Part shown: positions 16,474 through 25,420 of the stretch, piece by piece | Layout: each line of letters begins with the position of its first letter | How positions within the stretch are numbered: position 1 is the first letter of the stretch | Origin: Gammaproteobacteria bacterium | Lineage (GTDB): Bacteria > Pseudomonadota > Gammaproteobacteria > Pseudomonadales > Porticoccaceae | Length of the DNA: 43,780 nucleotides | Direction: 5' to 3' | Assembly: GCA_003645535.1 (NCBI GenBank) | Contig: QNFP01000006.1 | Coordinates: 1-43,780, forward strand | The notes under the pieces: generated by a model | Told to the model about the DNA's origin: nothing | Databases searched by the model: none | Seen by the model: the letters and a program-made list of their open reading frames with translations, nothing else | Translations under genes and position numbers: made by a program

Positions 16474-18138
16474 ATGGCCCAATACGTTTACACCATGAAC
16501 CACGTCGGCAAAATCGTCCCCCCGAAGCGTGAAATTCTTAAGGATATTTCTCTGTCGTTTTTCCCGGGAGCGAAAATTGGTGTGCTCGGTTTAAATGGTT
16601 CAGGCAAATCAACGTTATTGAAAATAATGGCCGGTCAGGATACCGATATTGTCGGTGAAGCCCGCCCAATGCCAGGTATCAAAGTGGGCTATCTGCCCCA
16701 GGAACCGCAGCTTGATCCGGAAAAAGATGTGCGTGGCAATGTGGAGGATGGTGTAAAGGAAGCTGTTGACGCCCTCAAGGAACTCGATGCCGTCTTTGCC
16801 GCTTACGCTGAAGCGGATGCCGACTTTGATGCGCTGGCAAAACGTCAGGGTGAACTGGAAGATATTATTCAGGCCTGGGATGCCCACAACCTTGAGCACA
16901 AACTCGATGTCGCCGCCGATGCCCTGCGTCTGCCACCCTGGGATGCGAGCATTGAAAATCTCTCTGGCGGTGAAAAACGGCGCGTGGCTCTGTGCCGACT
17001 GTTGTTGTCCCGCCCCGACATGATTCTGCTGGACGAACCCACTAACCACCTTGATGCAGAGTCGGTCTTCTGGCTAGAGCAGTTTTTGCACAATTTCGAT
17101 GGCACTGTGGTGGCAGTAACTCATGACCGCTACTTTTTGGACAATGTTGCCGGCTGGATTCTGGAGCTGGATCGGGGCCACGGCATTCCCTATGAAGGTA
17201 ACTACACGACCTGGCTCGAAACCAAAGAGGAGCGCCTGGCGCTTGAACAAAAAACTGAAGCAGCTCATCAGAAAGCTATCAAACAGGAACTGGAATGGGT
17301 GCGTAAAAACCCAAAGGCTCGGCAAGCAAAGAACAAAGCTCGACTACAGCGCTTTGACGAAATGAACAGCAAGGAATTTCAAACCCGCAATGAGACTAAC
17401 GAGATCTATATCCCACCGGGGCCACGCCTGGGCGACAAGGTGATCGAGATCGAGCACATCAGCAAGGGGTTTGGCGACCAGCTATTGATTGACGATTTCT
17501 CATTAAGCATTCCTAAAGGCGCTATCGTCGGCATTGTTGGAGGTAATGGTGCGGGCAAATCAACACTGTTCAGGATGATCTCCGGTACAGAACAGCCCGA
17601 TGGCGGCAGTATTACGCTGGGCGAGACAGTGAATTTAGCTTTTGTGGAACAGAGCAGGGAAAGTCTTGAGGATGACAAAACTGTGTGGGAAGCCATTTCT
17701 GCCGGTCACGACATACTCAAAATTGGCGATTATGAAGTCAGCTCACGGTCGTACGTGGGACGCTTTAATTTTAAAGGCTCTGACCAGCAAAAACGTGTCG
17801 GCGATTTATCTGGTGGCGAGCGGGGACGACTGCATCTGGCCAATACACTAAAACAGGGTGCCAATGTATTGTTGCTTGATGAGCCCTCAAACGATCTGGA
17901 TATCGAAACCCTGCGCGCATTAGAAGACGCGATCCTGGCTTTTCCGGGTTGCGTGTTAGTTATCTCTCACGATCGCTGGTTTCTGGATAGAATTGCCACC
18001 CACATTCTCGCCTTTGAGGGCAATAGCGAAATTGTTTTTTTCGAAGGTAATTACAGCGATTACCACGATGACTTTATTGTTCGTGAAGGGCAGAACGCGC
18101 AACCACACCGGCTAAAATATAAACCGCTGAAACATTAA
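16474..18138 (+). CDS. ettA: Energy-dependent translational throttle protein EttA (ABC-F)
   Basis: A 554-residue ABC-F ATPase with two nucleotide-binding domains and no membrane segment. The first P-loop is GLNGSGKST (39-47), with signature LSGGEKRR and Walker B LLLDEPTNHLD. The second P-loop is GGNGAGKST (around residue 356), with LSGGERGR and LLLDEPSNDLD. The linker between the domains is rich in Lys and Glu and contacts tRNA in the family. EttA binds the ribosomal E site and gates the first elongation step according to ATP/ADP level. It is monocistronic here and ends 26 bases before a convergent gene. Confidence 0.95.
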   Translation: MAQYVYTMNHVGKIVPPKREILKDISLSFFPGAKIGVLGLNGSGKSTLLKIMAGQDTDIVGEARPMPGIKVGYLPQEPQLDPEKDVRGNVEDGVKEAVDALKELDAVFAAYAEADADFDALAKRQGELEDIIQAWDAHNLEHKLDVAADALRLPPWDASIENLSGGEKRRVALCRLLLSRPDMILLDEPTNHLDAESVFWLEQFLHNFDGTVVAVTHDRYFLDNVAGWILELDRGHGIPYEGNYTTWLETKEERLALEQKTEAAHQKAIKQELEWVRKNPKARQAKNKARLQRFDEMNSKEFQTRNETNEIYIPPGPRLGDKVIEIEHISKGFGDQLLIDDFSLSIPKGAIVGIVGGNGAGKSTLFRMISGTEQPDGGSITLGETVNLAFVEQSRESLEDDKTVWEAISAGHDILKIGDYEVSSRSYVGRFNFKGSDQQKRVGDLSGGERGRLHLANTLKQGANVLLLDEPSNDLDIETLRALEDAILAFPGCVLVISHDRWFLDRIATHILAFEGNSEIVFFEGNYSDYHDDFIVREGQNAQPHRLKYKPLKH

Positions 18139-18164
18139 TTTTTCTCGGCTTGCCTGCACACAAC

Positions 18165-20282
18165 TCAAAAATAAAACTGCCATGAAAGTTGTGTACTAAA
18201 AAAAGAATCACCGAATTCTTTATCCTCTCCAACATCTACAACCATGGCATTATTCTGCCCCAGACTATACCTCAGCGTGCCACCATAACGGTATGATGTT
18301 TGGGTTTCCCCTTCAAAATACTGCATAGCATGGGCATACAGGCCTACTTGCCAGGAATCTGTAATGGTAGACATCACTTCCGCTCTACCTCCTGCTGCCA
18401 GGGCAACATCCTGATCGAATTTATCGCTAATATTTATTGCACCATTGGCAAATATCGATGCCGCACTCCCCTCTGTTAGTTGATAGCTGACGCCAATCCC
18501 TGCCCTGACGTCACCCATTAAAGGGCGGTCATTTTCATTGAAACGGTAACGTTTTAGTGAAGCTGATGCCTCCCACGAATATGGTCGGATAAAATAGTTT
18601 CGTACCGGCGCGGAGATAATGTTGACAAAATCAATAGACTCGAACTTAAAATGATTTCCTTCAGGATAATAGCGAAAAGCCGGCTGTAAAAACTCTAACT
18701 GTGCTCCTTGCACATAGCCTCTGGATGGATCGTATAAGTCGTGATATGCCCATCGAAAATCCACTTGCAGAAATTGATCGGGATCTTCGTAACCGTAGCG
18801 TAAACCAATCCGGCGTCCGCGATGCCCCTGGTCAGGTCGATAGCGTGGCGCCGGAATTTCGGGTAGTTGAGATTCCACTTCTACCTTACTGCGCGCTGCT
18901 AGCAATTGGTGTAACAATACTTGCTGATCCAGTCGGTTACGGTTATTTTCGTCATCGGCGCTTTCTTCACCAGCAAGATCACCGGCAAGTCCACCGGAAC
19001 CGTCACCATAAGGAACGTCATCCGGGGCGACATTATCAGCAATCTGGTGGTCTGGAATCTTCATCTCGAAAAAATCTTTCTTATTTGTTTCTAACGCCTC
19101 CAGGTAAACAACATAATCGGCGGCCAACTCCAAAATTTCTGCGCGAATATAGTCATCGCTGATATTGAGCTGCTCATCATCCAGGGTAATTTCGCCCAAA
19201 GCCAGCGCCCGCGCTAATTCCTGGTCTGGCCTGGCTAATGTTTCGGCGCGAGCCCAGATGATCTGTCGATGAGAAGGGCGGTAATATGCATTTTTCAACA
19301 ACCCAGGTGTATTGGTGACAACCCGAACTGTTTCGGCCGGCGTGGCATCCGCATAAAACTGTTGGGTGAGCGCCAATTCTGGTCTGGCCGCTTCCATAAC
19401 TGCCAGCAACTGATAAGCACAATTTTCATCTATAAAATAATAATCAAAATAAACGGGCAATAACTCCCATAAATGCAGTAACAACGCATGGATTTCTGCG
19501 CGAGTGTAATCGAGCTCATATTCCCACAAATCTCGATTTTCGATGTCGCTATATGCTTTAACCCGTGCGTGGTAACGCGACAAAGTGAACCTTCCTGGAT
19601 ACCCTCCTAACAAACCGTTTAATGCAAAACTAAGCCCATCTTCTCCCTCCGAATGTGCTGCATAACCGACGGTCCAGGCCAGCAAATCAGGCTTGTTTTC
19701 CTGCTTCCGATCAAAGCGGAGAAATGTATGCCCAAACATGGAGCCTGGACTATTTAATACCGATACCGGGAAAATCAGCGTCAGACCATCTGCATCCAGG
19801 TGCGTTAACCAACTATGTAGATGGGTGCACTGGTAAGCAGGAAGCATATTTTTGTTTATATGAAGCGCGCTGGTCAACCAGGCAAGCCTGGCCGGAAAGC
19901 GACAGGCGATAGCTTCATCGTCATCTGGTGAAGATGAAAAAAAATGCGTTAGTGTAGTTTCCAGCTCCGCCTGAGGAGACACCTTACCCTGGTCACTGAG
20001 GAAAAATTCCTCGTCATCCACTAAGCTGACCACGCCTGTGCCAGTTAGCGTCGGACTGTAGTGCATCAAAACCTGCCATTCTCGCCGCGTCCAGATTTTT
20101 TCGGCCCTGGCTCTGGCTATCAGTTGATCAAGGTAGACCTGTTGTCCTACAACAGCTGCATTGGCAGATACCGGTAATAAAAAGGATACCAACAGGCTCC
20201 TGACCAACACTCGATAATGTAAAGATCGCAGAAGAAAGGGGAACAAGAATATTGCGGGAGGGTTTATTTTTCGATGAAACAA
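18165..20282 (-). CDS. DUF4105-domain envelope protein
   Basis: About 705 residues. A hydrophobic N-terminal signal (LLVSFLLPVSANA) precedes a DUF4105 (Lnb N-terminal-type) domain, seen in VSVLNSPGSMFGHTFLRFD, the WTVGYAAH stretch, GGYPGRFTLSRYH, and FDYYFIDENCAYQL. The Cys in DENCAYQLL and the His in GHTFLRF fit a papain-like/NlpC-type catalytic pair. The C-terminal ~230 residues alternate polar and aromatic residues and end in WQFYF, like an outer-membrane beta-barrel. The likely site is the outer membrane, with a periplasmic catalytic part. The TTG start at 20282 is uncertain; a shorter start near the signal core is possible. A strong hairpin separates it from the lipoprotein gene upstream. 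Confidence 0.75.
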   Translation of the reverse strand: MFHRKINPPAIFLFPFLLRSLHYRVLVRSLLVSFLLPVSANAAVVGQQVYLDQLIARARAEKIWTRREWQVLMHYSPTLTGTGVVSLVDDEEFFLSDQGKVSPQAELETTLTHFFSSSPDDDEAIACRFPARLAWLTSALHINKNMLPAYQCTHLHSWLTHLDADGLTLIFPVSVLNSPGSMFGHTFLRFDRKQENKPDLLAWTVGYAAHSEGEDGLSFALNGLLGGYPGRFTLSRYHARVKAYSDIENRDLWEYELDYTRAEIHALLLHLWELLPVYFDYYFIDENCAYQLLAVMEAARPELALTQQFYADATPAETVRVVTNTPGLLKNAYYRPSHRQIIWARAETLARPDQELARALALGEITLDDEQLNISDDYIRAEILELAADYVVYLEALETNKKDFFEMKIPDHQIADNVAPDDVPYGDGSGGLAGDLAGEESADDENNRNRLDQQVLLHQLLAARSKVEVESQLPEIPAPRYRPDQGHRGRRIGLRYGYEDPDQFLQVDFRWAYHDLYDPSRGYVQGAQLEFLQPAFRYYPEGNHFKFESIDFVNIISAPVRNYFIRPYSWEASASLKRYRFNENDRPLMGDVRAGIGVSYQLTEGSAASIFANGAINISDKFDQDVALAAGGRAEVMSTITDSWQVGLYAHAMQYFEGETQTSYRYGGTLRYSLGQNNAMVVDVGEDKEFGDSFFSTQLSWQFYF

Positions 20283-20295
20283 AATACTGGGGATA

Positions 20296-20323
20296 AGATT
20301 TCCACGCTTGCGCGTGGAAATCT
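20296..20323 (-). repeat. Perfect 12-bp hairpin between two envelope genes
   Basis: AGATTTCCACGC (20296-20307) and GCGTGGAAATCT (20312-20323) form a perfect stem with a four-base loop. It sits between the lipoprotein stop (20331) and the start of the DUF4105 gene (20282). No U-run follows on the minus strand. It may slow transcription, protect the upstream message, or mask the start of the next gene. Confidence 0.65.
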
Positions 20324-20330
20324 ACCAGGC

Positions 20331-20756
20331 TTAAATTCGAGCCAAATCTACTTCTCTGCGTAATTTAACTACCAACTCTTCCGCAGTTGTATCTGATGAA
20401 ACAAATAATTGATCAAAGTTATTTTTTGTTAATACATAAAATTGATCTTTATTAGCATCGTCAATATCGAGAAGGACAGCCAAAGTAGTCAGGTACTCGC
20501 CATCTCCAACTGCCATGTTGGACCGTAAGCGGCTAAAATTAGCTTCAACAAACTCCTTTACTTCGACATCTTCTTCTTTTTTATCGTCATCGTCATCGCC
20601 AGGACTCGTGCTGGAAGTTAAATCTGACGACGCTTCTGAAGTCTTGCCAATCGACTCCGAGGTGGCTTTGGTCGGCGCCGTAGTTATTGCACAGGATGAT
20701 AGCAATAGCACCGCCAATAACGCTGCGACACCTTTGTAAATGTGCTTGATAAGCAT
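20331..20756 (-). CDS. DUF3015-family lipoprotein
   Basis: A 141-residue lipoprotein. The signal is MLIKHIYKGVAALLAVLLLS with a lipobox ending in Cys22 (LLSSC). A Ser/Thr-rich spacer, an acidic DDDDDKKEEDVE stretch and a C-terminal helical domain follow (VKEFVEANFSRLRSNMAVG, then EYLTTLAVLLDI). The C-terminal part matches DUF3015, a family of unknown function. The start at 20756 is set by an AGGGGG ribosome-binding site; a longer frame to 20807 is not supported. The gene order suggests joint transcription with the DUF4105 protein. Confidence 0.75.
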   Translation of the reverse strand: MLIKHIYKGVAALLAVLLLSSCAITTAPTKATSESIGKTSEASSDLTSSTSPGDDDDDKKEEDVEVKEFVEANFSRLRSNMAVGDGEYLTTLAVLLDIDDANKDQFYVLTKNNFDQLFVSSDTTAEELVVKLRREVDLARI

Positions 20757-21172
20757 GGAGCCCCCTTTTTTAAAACTAGCACAAACAACAAACATGATTA
20801 ACAACAAATTAGTACTAAGACAACAGTACTCAGGCGCGCAAGTGCGCCGCTAAAGTTATCCAGATTCTTTGCTGTATTTTATGTCAGAGAAGAGTAGTTC
20901 AAAAAATACCGTGAGCTACAGATCCCTGACACCGGGCAACGATAACAGATTCTTAGAATAAAGGAAGTGGTGGCGCGGACAGGGGCAAACACACCATGAC
21001 GGGCAATTACTCCATTCACGGCAACACCAGTGCTTCACTTATTAGCTCAAGCCGTTTTATCTGCATGCTGTCACAATTTGAGTGCAGGTTGCAGCATTAT
21101 GGATCGACTTGCAGTTGCCCGGCCAGGTCAAACCCCTTATTCTTCCTCTCAAACTTGCAAGGGAGAAATAGT
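20757..21172. promoter_or_regulatory. Divergent intergenic region (lipoprotein / lemA)
   Basis: About 415 bases without a supported gene. TTAGTACTAA is a perfect palindrome at 20809-20818, and GGCGC (20833-20837) pairs with GCGCC (20844-20848) as a short GC-rich hairpin. Promoters for both directions should lie here, but no clear -35/-10 pair stands out. A frame running into lemA from 20996 has no ribosome-binding site and reads poorly. Confidence 0.4.
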
Positions 21173-21748
21173 TTGGCTATCACGACATTTATTTTCCTGG
21201 GCGTAATGGTGCTCATTGCGGGCTACCTGGTGGTGCTTTACAACAACCTGGTGGCGCTCAAGCATCGCGTTGCCAAAGCGTGGGCAAATATCGACGTATT
21301 GTTAAAGCAGCGACACGATGAATTACCCAAGCTTATCGAAACCTGCAAGCAATATATGTCCTATGAGCAGGATACATTAGAGCTGGTCATTACGGCCCGC
21401 AGTTCTGTTGCCAACGCTCGAGAACAACAGGACATGAGTGCGTTGGGCGCTGCCGAAACGCAGCTACGTGGAGGCCTGGGCCGTCTGTTTGCCCTCGCTG
21501 AAAACTACCCTGATTTAAAGGCCGACGAATCGTTCCGGCATTTACAAAGCCGCATTTCAAACCTGGAAAGTGGTATAGCCGACCGTCGCGAGCTCTATAA
21601 TGATGCCGTAAACCTTAACAATATCCGCATTGAGCAGTTCCCGGATGTCGTTATCGCCAATTGGTTTAATTTCAAAGCACATGATTTACTAGAGTTTACC
21701 GAGACTGAAATCGCTGATGTCAACGTAAAGGCATTATTCAACTCATGA
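21173..21748 (+). CDS. lemA: LemA-family membrane-anchored protein
   Basis: A 191-residue LemA protein. The N-terminal membrane helix (TTFIFLGVMVLIAGYLVVLY) is followed by the family core YNNLVALKHRVAKAWANIDVLLKQRHDELPKLIETCKQYM. The helical bundle ends YNDAVNLNNIRIEQFPDVVIANWFNF, the usual LemA closing signature. Start TTG at 21173 is preferred because GGGAG lies at 21161-21165. The bulk of the protein is probably cytoplasmic or periplasmic helical coil; function is unknown. The downstream gene encodes a GIDE-domain protein, a partner often seen beside LemA. Confidence 0.88.
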   Translation: MAITTFIFLGVMVLIAGYLVVLYNNLVALKHRVAKAWANIDVLLKQRHDELPKLIETCKQYMSYEQDTLELVITARSSVANAREQQDMSALGAAETQLRGGLGRLFALAENYPDLKADESFRHLQSRISNLESGIADRRELYNDAVNLNNIRIEQFPDVVIANWFNFKAHDLLEFTETEIADVNVKALFNS

Positions 21749-21810
21749 AGCCATTATCCGTAATCGTTTTGCTATCCCTGTTCGATAATAATCGCCGGCT
21801 CGCCTGCTAA
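21745..21810 (+). other. 21-codon reading frame overlapping the lemA stop
   Basis: An ATG overlapping the lemA stop (ATGA at 21745) opens MKPLSVIVLLSLF, which reads like a signal-peptide start, and stops after 21 codons. LemA operons often continue with a TPM-domain secreted protein. This could be the leftover start of such a gene after a deletion, or a coupling peptide for the next gene. Speculative. Confidence 0.3.
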
Positions 21811-21826
21811 CGGCAGCTCACGATAC

Positions 21827-22783
21827 GTGCAAAACTTTTTCTGCCGAGAATGTATCGCCGCTGAGCCATTGTTCAGTTTTTTGCTTTGGGCGGCCGGCCT
21901 AATCTTCGCCACGCTCTACTGCCTGCACCTGACTTACCGCAGTTTTAAAAAAGCCCGCATGATTGAGGATATGCCTACTTCACTGATTCGTTCTGCCAGT
22001 CAGGGTTTTACTGAGCTGGTGGGTGTAGCGAGGGTAAACAATGAAATGCAGATCGGGCCATTAACCGGCACACCGTGCCTGTGGTGGAATTACTCAATCG
22101 AAAAATACCAAAGTTCAGGCAAATCCAGCAATTGGGTCACCATTGAATCCGGAACCAGTGATGCCCCTTTTCACATCCAGGACGGTACAGGCCTGTGCCA
22201 GGTACTGCCCAGCGCCGCAGATATTACTACGCGGCATAAATACCGCTGGCAGGGTCGGCATCGACGCCCATCATCCGCACCAAAGCAAGAACAAAAACGC
22301 TCCCTGGCCGCGCTATTAACCATGGATATTAGTATCGGCAAGCGCTATCGATATACCGAACATCTGTTAAAAGAAGGCGACCCACTATATGTGCTCGGAC
22401 ATTTTGAATCTGACAGCAGCGGGCAGCGAACAATAACTGTGGAGAAACTGGCCGGTAATATTTTGCGGTCCTGGAAACAGGATTTCGCCAAATTACTGGA
22501 AGAGTATGATCACAATGACGATGGGCAACTGGATATAGCCGAATGGCAGGCAGTGCAGAAGATGGCTAAAAAAGCTGCATTGGACCAGCAGCGAACGGGA
22601 GCAACCCAACCCGCCCTCCACCAGATTGGCAAACCAGTTGAAAACGGCCTGCCATTTCTGATCGGAAGTGAAGAGCAGGGCACTCTAAGTAAGCGTTATC
22701 GATTGAAAGCTTCTGCCTGCGGTGCAGGCTTTCTTGTTATTGGTGCGGCGGCATCCTGGTATCTCAGCGCGCGGGGGTTTTAG
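21827..22783 (+). CDS. GIDE-domain membrane protein with an EF-hand
   Basis: A 318-residue protein with an N-terminal membrane helix (about 15-35), a GIDE-type soluble domain (SASQGFTELVGVARV, then PLTGTPCLWWNYSIEKY, later PLYVLGHFES) and a C-terminal helix (about 298-315). GIDE is the domain of the mitochondrial E3 ligase MULAN; bacterial members lack the RING finger and have no proven function. Residues 228-239 form an EF-hand-like calcium loop with D228, N230, D232, G233, D236 and E239 in register. The GTG start at 21827 is the best available but has no clear ribosome-binding site. It follows lemA by 78 bases, so co-expression is likely. Confidence 0.75.
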   Translation: MQNFFCRECIAAEPLFSFLLWAAGLIFATLYCLHLTYRSFKKARMIEDMPTSLIRSASQGFTELVGVARVNNEMQIGPLTGTPCLWWNYSIEKYQSSGKSSNWVTIESGTSDAPFHIQDGTGLCQVLPSAADITTRHKYRWQGRHRRPSSAPKQEQKRSLAALLTMDISIGKRYRYTEHLLKEGDPLYVLGHFESDSSGQRTITVEKLAGNILRSWKQDFAKLLEEYDHNDDGQLDIAEWQAVQKMAKKAALDQQRTGATQPALHQIGKPVENGLPFLIGSEEQGTLSKRYRLKASACGAGFLVIGAAASWYLSARGF

Positions 22784-22864
22784 TGGGCCATCAACAAATA
22801 TCCGGCTCACGATAAGCACACGTCGAAAAATCTGCAGGATGATCCGCCGGGCAAAAAATAGCCG

Positions 22865-23134
22865 CTAAATACCCAAACTGGCGAGCATATTGATCATACG
22901 CTCAAATGCACCTGCCAATTTAGGATGATCAACCTCCAGATTGGTTACCTGCTTCCTGAGCCGATCACTCAAATTTCCCCGCGCTTGTTCATCGCTTTCT
23001 TCTTCAGTCAGGTGAGCGACAATATCTGTCATTAAGATTCCGACCAGATCCCTGTCTTCGGGAGATATATTTTTTGCGGCAACCAACTCTGTGCGAACCC
23101 GCTCGATATGCGCGAGTAATTCTTCATTTGCCAT
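22865..23134 (-). CDS. DUF4404-family small protein
   Basis: An 89-residue, all-helical soluble protein. It opens MANEELLAHIERVRTELVAA and ends HPKLAGAFERMINMLASLGI, matching the DUF4404 pattern of two amphipathic helices and a C-terminal MI..LA.LGI motif. AAGG lies about nine bases before the ATG. It converges with the GIDE gene (ends 22783 and 22865) and is divergent from amtB. No function is known for the family. Confidence 0.8.
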   Translation of the reverse strand: MANEELLAHIERVRTELVAAKNISPEDRDLVGILMTDIVAHLTEEESDEQARGNLSDRLRKQVTNLEVDHPKLAGAFERMINMLASLGI

Positions 23135-23392
23135 TTACATAAACCTTCTCAGTTAACATTTGAAGAGTATACCGCCAGATATCCGGTCTGGACACATTGT
23201 TCAGATGCTCTGTTCCGACGCTCGATACCAATGTGCCATATTTCAATCATACCTATGTGCCAGGAAAGACCGCAAAAAAGATGGATTACTTCTAGAAAAT
23301 ATAAATAGTCCCGTATATCCTCGCTAGTCTCGAGGACAACACAAACAAAAACGAGCCCGCACTTGTTACTCAATCTACTTAGGGGAAAACTC

Positions 23393-24703
23393 ATGCCTTC
23401 GCCATCATCCAGTCAGTGGCCAAAGATTATGCTCTTTGGCCTTTTATGTGGCCCACTTACCGGCTACGCCGACGAACTCAATGGCGCCAATACTGCGTGG
23501 ATACTCACTGCCACTGCACTGGTATTATTTATGACCATCCCTGGGCTATCCCTGTTTTACGCCGGGCTGGTTCGCTCCAAGAATGTCCTGTCGGTAGTGA
23601 TGCAGTGTTTCGCCATCACCTGTGGCGCATCGGTTTTATGGATGGCCTTCGGTTACAGTCTGGCTTTTGGCAATGGCGGAGAACTCAACGCTTTTATCGG
23701 CAATACTGATAATTTCATGTTTGCCGCAATGACGAAAGACTCTCTCGTTGGCGATATTCCAGAAAGCGTTTTTGCCATGTTCCAGATGACCTTTGCCATC
23801 ATCACACCGGCACTTATCGTCGGCGCCTTTGCCGAACGCATGCGCTTCGCCACCATGTTTATCTTCAGCATGATCTGGCTGTTAGTTGTCTATGTGCCCG
23901 TTACTCATTGGGTTTGGGGTGGCGGCTGGTTGGGTGAAATGGGGCTGCTGGATTTTGCCGGCGGTACGGTTGTCCATATCACTGCGGGGGTCGGGGCACT
24001 CACTGCCGCCCTGGTTATGGGTAACAGGAAGAACTTTGGCACCCAGGCCATGCCACCTCATAACCTGACACTCAGTGTCGCCGGGGCCGGTATGCTGTGG
24101 GTGGGCTGGTTTGGTTTTAATGCAGGTTCTGCGCTGGCAGCTAACGGTGATGCCGGTATGGCCATGCTAGTTACCCATATTTCCGCCTCGGCAGGTTCGC
24201 TGGCGTGGATGATGATGGAATGGGTAAGGCACGGTAAACCATCGGTACTGGGTATCGTCACCGGCATGGTCGCGGGCCTGGGTACGATTACGCCAGCCTC
24301 AGGCTATGTAGGTCCCGGCGGGGCGCTGATTATCGGCTTTAGTGCGGGCATTATTTGCTACTTTGCCACCCAGGCCATTAAGCAAAAATTCAAAATAGAT
24401 GACTCACTGGATGTATTCCCCGTACACGGCGTAGGCGGCATTCTCGGCACCTTGCTGGCAGGTTTTTTTGCATCCAGCCAGCTAGGCATATTTAGTGGTC
24501 AGGGTTATGCAGAAGGGGTAACCATGGGCCACCAAATGGTTGTTCAGGTTATCGGCGTAGTCGCTACCTTCGCATACACCGCGGTAATGACCTTCGTGTT
24601 ATTAAAGATACTCAAAGCGGTTATGGGTCTGCGTGTGGATGACGAAGACGAAACCATGGGACTGGATATTTCCCAGCACGATGAACGAGGTTATGATCTA
24701 TAA
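23393..24703 (+). CDS. amtB: Ammonium transporter
   Basis: A 436-residue Amt/Mep/Rh-family ammonium channel. After a short signal-like N-terminus, eleven membrane helices can be traced, from NTAWILTATALVLFMTIPGL through TAVMTFVLLKIL. The pore histidine pair is present in THWVWGGGWL and FPVHGVGGILGTL, and the phenylalanine gate region is in FGFNAGSAL. The start at 23393 follows AGGGG; an upstream ATG at 23363 is less likely. No glnK gene is adjacent, unlike the common arrangement. A strong terminator lies 55 bases downstream. The gap 23135-23392 shows a repeated ATGTGCCA (about 23232 and 23254) but no clean sigma-54 promoter. Confidence 0.93.
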   Translation: MPSPSSSQWPKIMLFGLLCGPLTGYADELNGANTAWILTATALVLFMTIPGLSLFYAGLVRSKNVLSVVMQCFAITCGASVLWMAFGYSLAFGNGGELNAFIGNTDNFMFAAMTKDSLVGDIPESVFAMFQMTFAIITPALIVGAFAERMRFATMFIFSMIWLLVVYVPVTHWVWGGGWLGEMGLLDFAGGTVVHITAGVGALTAALVMGNRKNFGTQAMPPHNLTLSVAGAGMLWVGWFGFNAGSALAANGDAGMAMLVTHISASAGSLAWMMMEWVRHGKPSVLGIVTGMVAGLGTITPASGYVGPGGALIIGFSAGIICYFATQAIKQKFKIDDSLDVFPVHGVGGILGTLLAGFFASSQLGIFSGQGYAEGVTMGHQMVVQVIGVVATFAYTAVMTFVLLKILKAVMGLRVDDEDETMGLDISQHDERGYDL

Positions 24704-24737
24704 GGAAGCTATTTATAAAAAGGCTATTTATAAAGAC
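24695..24737 (+). repeat. Stop-bearing 15-bp tandem repeat after amtB
   Basis: GCTATTTATAAAAAG (24708-24722) and GCTATTTATAAAGAC (24723-24737) are adjacent. A shorter relative (GATCTATAAGGAA, 24695-24707) precedes them and contains the amtB stop. Each copy repeats a TATAA with an in-register TAA. Confidence 0.65.
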
Positions 24738-24756
24738 AGCTTTCCCTGTCAGCAGT

Positions 24757-24789
24757 AATAAAAAAACCGGCCATGGCCGGTTTTTTATT
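24757..24789. terminator. Bidirectional rho-independent terminator
   Basis: A GC-rich stem (CCGGCC/GGCCGG around AT) is flanked by seven A on the left and six T on the right, so it reads as a terminator from both strands. It serves amtB rightward and the DUF6580 gene leftward. A 13-bp duplicate (TTCTTGAAACACT / TTCTTGAAACACA, 24788-24813) abuts it. Confidence 0.9.
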
Positions 24790-24834
24790 CTTGAAACACT
24801 TTCTTGAAACACAGCCGGAATATACTAAAGGACG

Positions 24835-25353
24835 TTAGTTAACAATTATTTTCTCTCCTGAAGAATGCCGCTTCGTCCAGTACTCAACACCGAACAGCAA
24901 CCCAGAATAAAGCAACGTAGCCATCAAAGTATTGTGGAAAAACGGTAAAGCCGCCACGTAGCACATCAACAAGCCATCAATATTGTGTTGATAGATACCA
25001 CTCAGCCACCACATGCCGGTATTACTGACCAGGAAAAATATCGCTGAACCCACCACTGCTCCACCAACAAGAACTGCAGGCTTACGATGCCTCGCCAGGA
25101 CCAGACCAAATGCAACAACCAGGGCCATACCTAAATAGACAAACACCATGGTATTGTGAAAACCAATAAAAAGGTCAGCGATAAACATAGCCGCCAATGG
25201 CACAACAAATGCCATCTTTCGATCACTGAGAGCAGCGCCGCCAAACAGGGCCATAGCCACTACGGAAGAGAAGTTTGGCGGATGCGGTAGCAATCGCGTT
25301 AATGCGACAACGGCAATCGTCGCAATCAGAATCCATGGTGTTTGAGTTTTCAT
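24835..25353 (-). CDS. DUF6580 membrane protein under B12-riboswitch control
   Basis: A 172-residue integral membrane protein with about five helices: WILIATIAVVALTRLL, AFVVPLAAMFIADLFIGF, VFVYLGMALVVAFGLVLA, PAVLVGGAVVGSAIFFLVS and LMATLLYSGLLFGVEYW. The HPPNFSSVVAMALFGGAALS segment is the conserved DUF6580 hallmark. Size and helix layout resemble ECF-transporter substrate-binding S components, but no ATPase genes are nearby. It lies 85 bases after the TonB receptor gene and probably shares its riboswitch, so cobalamin or corrinoid-precursor handling is likely. AGAGG precedes the ATG by about seven bases. Confidence 0.8.
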   Translation of the reverse strand: MKTQTPWILIATIAVVALTRLLPHPPNFSSVVAMALFGGAALSDRKMAFVVPLAAMFIADLFIGFHNTMVFVYLGMALVVAFGLVLARHRKPAVLVGGAVVGSAIFFLVSNTGMWWLSGIYQHNIDGLLMCYVAALPFFHNTLMATLLYSGLLFGVEYWTKRHSSGEKIIVN

Positions 25354-25420
25354 TGCTGTGCCTCTTTATAAATGAGTCAGGTTTTTATGAGCTATTTTCA
25401 AAAAGCATTGTCTTTGGCAG

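Noticed and set aside
20996-21172. N-terminal extension of LemA to an ATG at 20996
   Set aside because: The extra 59 residues are Ser/Cys-rich without a domain, no ribosome-binding site precedes them, and a good one precedes the TTG at 21173.
23135-23392. Sigma-54/NtrC promoter for amtB
   Set aside because: Only a repeated ATGTGCCA is visible; no TGGCAC-N5-TTGC arrangement on the plus strand.
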